A stretch of 64,000 bases of DNA from Brucella cytisi (lineage in GTDB: Bacteria > Pseudomonadota > Alphaproteobacteria > Rhizobiales > Rhizobiaceae), in NCBI GenBank assembly GCA_012103075.1, contig JAAVLQ010000001.1:1860001-1924000 (forward strand), given 5' to 3'. How positions within the stretch are numbered: the first letter of the stretch is position 1; every line of letters starts with the position of its first letter. The translations under genes were made by a program, and so were the position numbers. The notes under the pieces are model-generated. The model was not told where the DNA came from. It saw only the letters and a list, made by a program, of their open reading frames with translations, and ran no database searches. This document shows positions 61,678 to 64,000 of the stretch, piece by piece.

Positions 61678-61904
61678 TCAGCGAGCGCCCGGACGGCCGC
61701 CGATGAGACCTTCACGCTGAGCGCGCTTACGGGCCAGCTTGCGTGCACGACGAACGGCTTCTGCCTTTTCGCGAGCGCGCTTTTCGGACGGCTTTTCATA
61801 GTGGCCGCGCATCTTCATTTCGCGGAAGATACCTTCGCGCTGCATCTTTTCTTGAGAGCGCGGAGAGCCTGATCAACATTATTATCGCGGACGAGTACCT
61901 GCAC
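61678..61904 (-). CDS. rpsU: 30S ribosomal protein bS21 (frame broken once)
   Basis: About 75 residues from GTG 61904: [20 protein letters not shown], then [20 protein letters not shown] and [20 protein letters not shown], ending [12 protein letters not shown]. This is a complete basic S21. One A is missing from the AAGAAAAAG run near 61850, breaking the frame after about residue 19. An essential-type ribosomal gene interrupted in a homopolymer is strong evidence of a sequence error. Alphaproteobacteria often carry two rpsU copies, so loss of one would be tolerable but is less likely. Confidence 0.92.
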
Positions 61905-62260
61905 GTGTATTCCCGTATCGGTTAGAATTTCGGTTAAGCCTGAGGCCGTTAGGGGGGTCTTTTAACGATTTCAGCCGGTCTGACCGGCCGAGCAACGCCC
62001 AAAGGCTCCCAAGCTTCGCAACGGATACGCTGCAAATTGGTCGTGGCTAATACCAGAAAGAGCCTAGCCTGTCCACCTCAAGATGCAACTTTGCCCACCG
62101 GCTTGCGTGAAATACCGGCTTGCACACGAATTACTATGGCCGCAACCGCGCGAATAGGCTAAGCGGCACGCGTTTCCCGCATAATTCGGCCTCAATAGCT
62201 ATGCATAGCATTTTGCCAGCAAACCGATAATGCCTCCTCTCAATTTATCCGATTCTCCTG
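61905..62260. other. 356-base gap between rpsU and the membrane protein gene
   Basis: Contains the rpsU promoter/leader on the minus strand. Features seen are a perfect 12-bp palindrome GCTATGCATAGC at 62198-62209 and a direct repeat ACCGGCTTGC at 62097 and 62114. No gene and no family-like RNA recognised. Confidence 0.45.
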
Positions 62261-63457
62261 ATGTCCCTCCGCAAACGACTCGTTATCCAGTTCACAGGCT
62301 ATGAAGGTCTGCACCCGAAAGCCGTCCGCGTGCGCCACGCGCAGGCCCTGAAGGATTTCGACCGCCTGTGGAAGGCAAAGACCAAGCTTCCGCCCATGAC
62401 CGAGGAGCCTGACGATTGCGGCACGACCACTGCCGTCACCGTGGGCAATGGCTGGCAGACGGAAACCGAATTCTGCCAGTTCGGCACTGCGGATATTTTT
62501 GACGATTACGCCGCGCGCTCCACACCGAAGCGGATGCTGACCGGCTTTCACGCATTCCTGAACATCCTCTTCACCGGAACGCTGTGGCGCTATCTGACGA
62601 CGAGCTGGCGCTTTGTCCTGTTTTTCCTGTGGCCATTTCTGCTGTCGCTGGCGATTCTGGCTATCGCTGCCTTGCTCGCTTTCACACCGATGGCAGCAGG
62701 CCTTTCCGCGCTGCATCTCTTGTGGTCGGTTCCACTTGCCGCCGTCGTCGCAACCCTGCTCGTGCGCAAACCCGGCGACCGGTTTTTCATGTCCTATCTG
62801 CTCGACGACTGGTCTGCGGCCTATGATCGTATCCACGGGCGCAACGAGAAGCTCAACCAGCGGCGCAAGGCTTTTGCGGAAGCCCTGAAGCAGAAGATCG
62901 AAGCCAGCAATGCCGATGAGGTCATCATCGTTGCGCATAGTCTTGGCACGGTTCCTGCAGTGGAGGCGCTTGCCGACCTGCAGCGTGTGCGTCCCAATCT
63001 TCTGGCAAAACAGCCCGTGTCGCTGCTCGCCATCGGCTCATGCCTGATGATGATCGCTCTCCATCCCAAGGCGAAATCATTGCGCGAGGACGTGCGCGTG
63101 GTGATCGAGGAAAGCCCGGTCCTGTGGTCGGAATTCCGTGTGCTGACCGACATTATCCACTTCTACGGCTCGGACCCGGCCAAGGTGCTGAAGCTAGAGA
63201 CCACCAACCCGCCGCTTATCAACCGCATCCGCTTCAAGAACGTGCACAGCGAAAACCGCTACAAGCGGTCGAAGGGCAATTTCTTCCTGATGCATCTGCT
63301 TTACATGCGCGGGGCGGAGAAGAAGAATTTCTACGATTTCGGCATGTTCCTGCACGGCCCGTTCTTCTTCCGCGATCTGATGACCGAACACAAAGGAAAA
63401 GCCGCCCCTCTCGATGAAGAAGGACGGCTTCCGGTTCGGCATAGCGAAGCGGCTTGA
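62261..63457 (+). CDS. Unknown membrane protein with alpha/beta-hydrolase-like AHSLG motif
   Basis: 398 residues, intact. Two or three membrane segments at about residues 115-165 (RFVLFFLWPFLLSLAILAIA; LLWSVPLAAVVATLLVRKPG). Before them is a soluble N-terminal part (VIQFTGYEGLHPKAVRVRHA). After them VIIVAHSLGTVPAVEALADL is a lipase-type nucleophile elbow with Ala in the first Gly position (A-x-S-x-G). The candidate acid and His residues are not obvious. No good Shine-Dalgarno precedes ATG 62261, so the start is unsure. I recognise no named family. Confidence 0.75.
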   Translation: MSLRKRLVIQFTGYEGLHPKAVRVRHAQALKDFDRLWKAKTKLPPMTEEPDDCGTTTAVTVGNGWQTETEFCQFGTADIFDDYAARSTPKRMLTGFHAFLNILFTGTLWRYLTTSWRFVLFFLWPFLLSLAILAIAALLAFTPMAAGLSALHLLWSVPLAAVVATLLVRKPGDRFFMSYLLDDWSAAYDRIHGRNEKLNQRRKAFAEALKQKIEASNADEVIIVAHSLGTVPAVEALADLQRVRPNLLAKQPVSLLAIGSCLMMIALHPKAKSLREDVRVVIEESPVLWSEFRVLTDIIHFYGSDPAKVLKLETTNPPLINRIRFKNVHSENRYKRSKGNFFLMHLLYMRGAEKKNFYDFGMFLHGPFFFRDLMTEHKGKAAPLDEEGRLPVRHSEAA

Positions 63458-63462
63458 ACTGC

Positions 63463-63938
63463 TTAAGCCTCCGGCGGCTCCACGACGGCAATCGTCAGCC
63501 GGTGGCCGTCAGCGCAGGCTTCAGCGAGTTTTCGATTTCCAGCGTCACATCATAATGATTGACCACGCGACCTGACGGGCGGATATCCGCATCCGCCAGC
63601 TTGAAGCGGGCGCGCACGCGGGCGCCGGTCTTGACTGGCGACATGAAGCGCAGCTTGTCGAAGCCGTAATTGATGCCCATCGTAGCACCTTCCAGCATCG
63701 GAAGCGCTTCGTAAGCCAGCGTAGAGAGTAGCGACAGCGTCAGGAAGCCATGCGCGATGGTGCCGCCAAACGGCGTTTCCTTGGCGGCGCGTTCCGGGTC
63801 GACATGGATGAACTGATGATCGTCGGTCGCATCTGCGAACTGGTTGATCATTTCCTGCGTGACTTCGCGCCACTCGGAACATCCGACTTCCGTGCCGATT
63901 GCCTCGCGCAACTGGTCGAGCGTGATTGCGTCTTTCAT
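63463..63938 (-). CDS. MaoC/NodN-family hot-dog hydratase (frame broken near the end)
   Basis: About 158 residues. Hot-dog fold with the hydratase segment DDHQFIHVDPERA (D40, H45) and FGGTIAHGFLTLSLLSTLAY. Members hydrate enoyl-CoA; the NodN-like subgroup is less defined. As written it stops after ALTATG, but shifting one base restores RLTIAVVEPPEA-stop at 63463, the usual end. It converges on the unknown membrane protein gene with a 5-base gap. The remaining bases to 64000 show only its upstream region. Confidence 0.85.
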
Positions 63939-64000
63939 TCGCTGGCTATTCCTGCTGATGTGATTTGCCTTGTGTTTAACCCATAAAACTCAGGCGGCAA

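Overview
The window looks like accessory or secondary-replicon chromosome from a Brucella/Ochrobactrum-type alphaproteobacterium (Rhizobiales). The evidence is moderately high GC, a ChvE-GguA/GguB sugar transporter, an Ochrobactrum-type D-aminopeptidase with the S62-x-x-K65 motif, an Ochrobactrum-type omega-transaminase, the five-step HutF/HutG histidine pathway, and short palindromic intergenic repeats of the kind scattered through Rhizobiales genomes. This is inferred from recognising proteins by eye, with no database search.

Layout. (1) 1-5.5 kb: end of an outer-membrane protein, then an Lrp regulator divergent from alanine racemase and D-amino-acid dehydrogenase, then a cupin-HTH regulator divergent from an omega-aminotransferase. 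(2) 5.6-7.3 kb: an ECF sigma factor, a DUF4142 protein and a periplasmic cupredoxin; the same promoter-like motif lies before the sigma gene and before the DUF4142 gene. (3) 7.4-16.9 kb: complete histidine utilisation cluster (hutF-hutC facing hutI-hutH-hutG-hutU-yjiH-hutD) with a palindromic operator between the two arms. (4) 17-20.6 kb: a TauABC/NMT1-type ABC transporter and a D-amino-acid-type aminotransferase. (5) 20.8-36 kb: two sugar systems diverging from one region. Leftward is gguC-gal-dehydratase-dgoK-dgoA-chvE-gguA-gguB (De Ley-Doudoroff galactose/arabinose-type oxidation); rightward is ytfQ-ytfR-ytfT-yjfF with a GntR regulator. (6) 36-45 kb: OsmC, D-aminopeptidase, DUF72, a TPP-dependent enzyme, an Asp/Glu/hydantoin racemase, an MFS carrier, an RpiR regulator and an orphan amino-acid-binding protein. 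(7) 45-49 kb: a 1016-residue kinase / M23 / class III aminotransferase fusion with a divergent Lrp regulator, then a 29-residue membrane peptide. (8) 49-57 kb: a LysR regulator, a Liv-type ABC transporter and a GMC oxidoreductase. (9) 57-64 kb: metQ-metN-metI, a VOC protein, a TPR lipoprotein, rpsU, an unknown membrane hydrolase-like protein and a MaoC-family hydratase.

The theme is nutrient capture: five ABC importers plus one orphan binding protein, many next to the catabolic genes they appear to feed. D-amino-acid metabolism is strongly represented (alanine racemase, DadA, Dat-type transaminase, D-aminopeptidase, Asp/Glu-type racemase).

Quality warning. About 60 single-base or few-base frame breaks interrupt otherwise well-conserved genes, roughly one per kilobase, mostly at homopolymers or short repeats. 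They hit even ribosomal protein S21. I treat them as base-calling or assembly errors, not real pseudogenes, and give each gene its full reconstructed span. Such spans are not simple uninterrupted ORFs.
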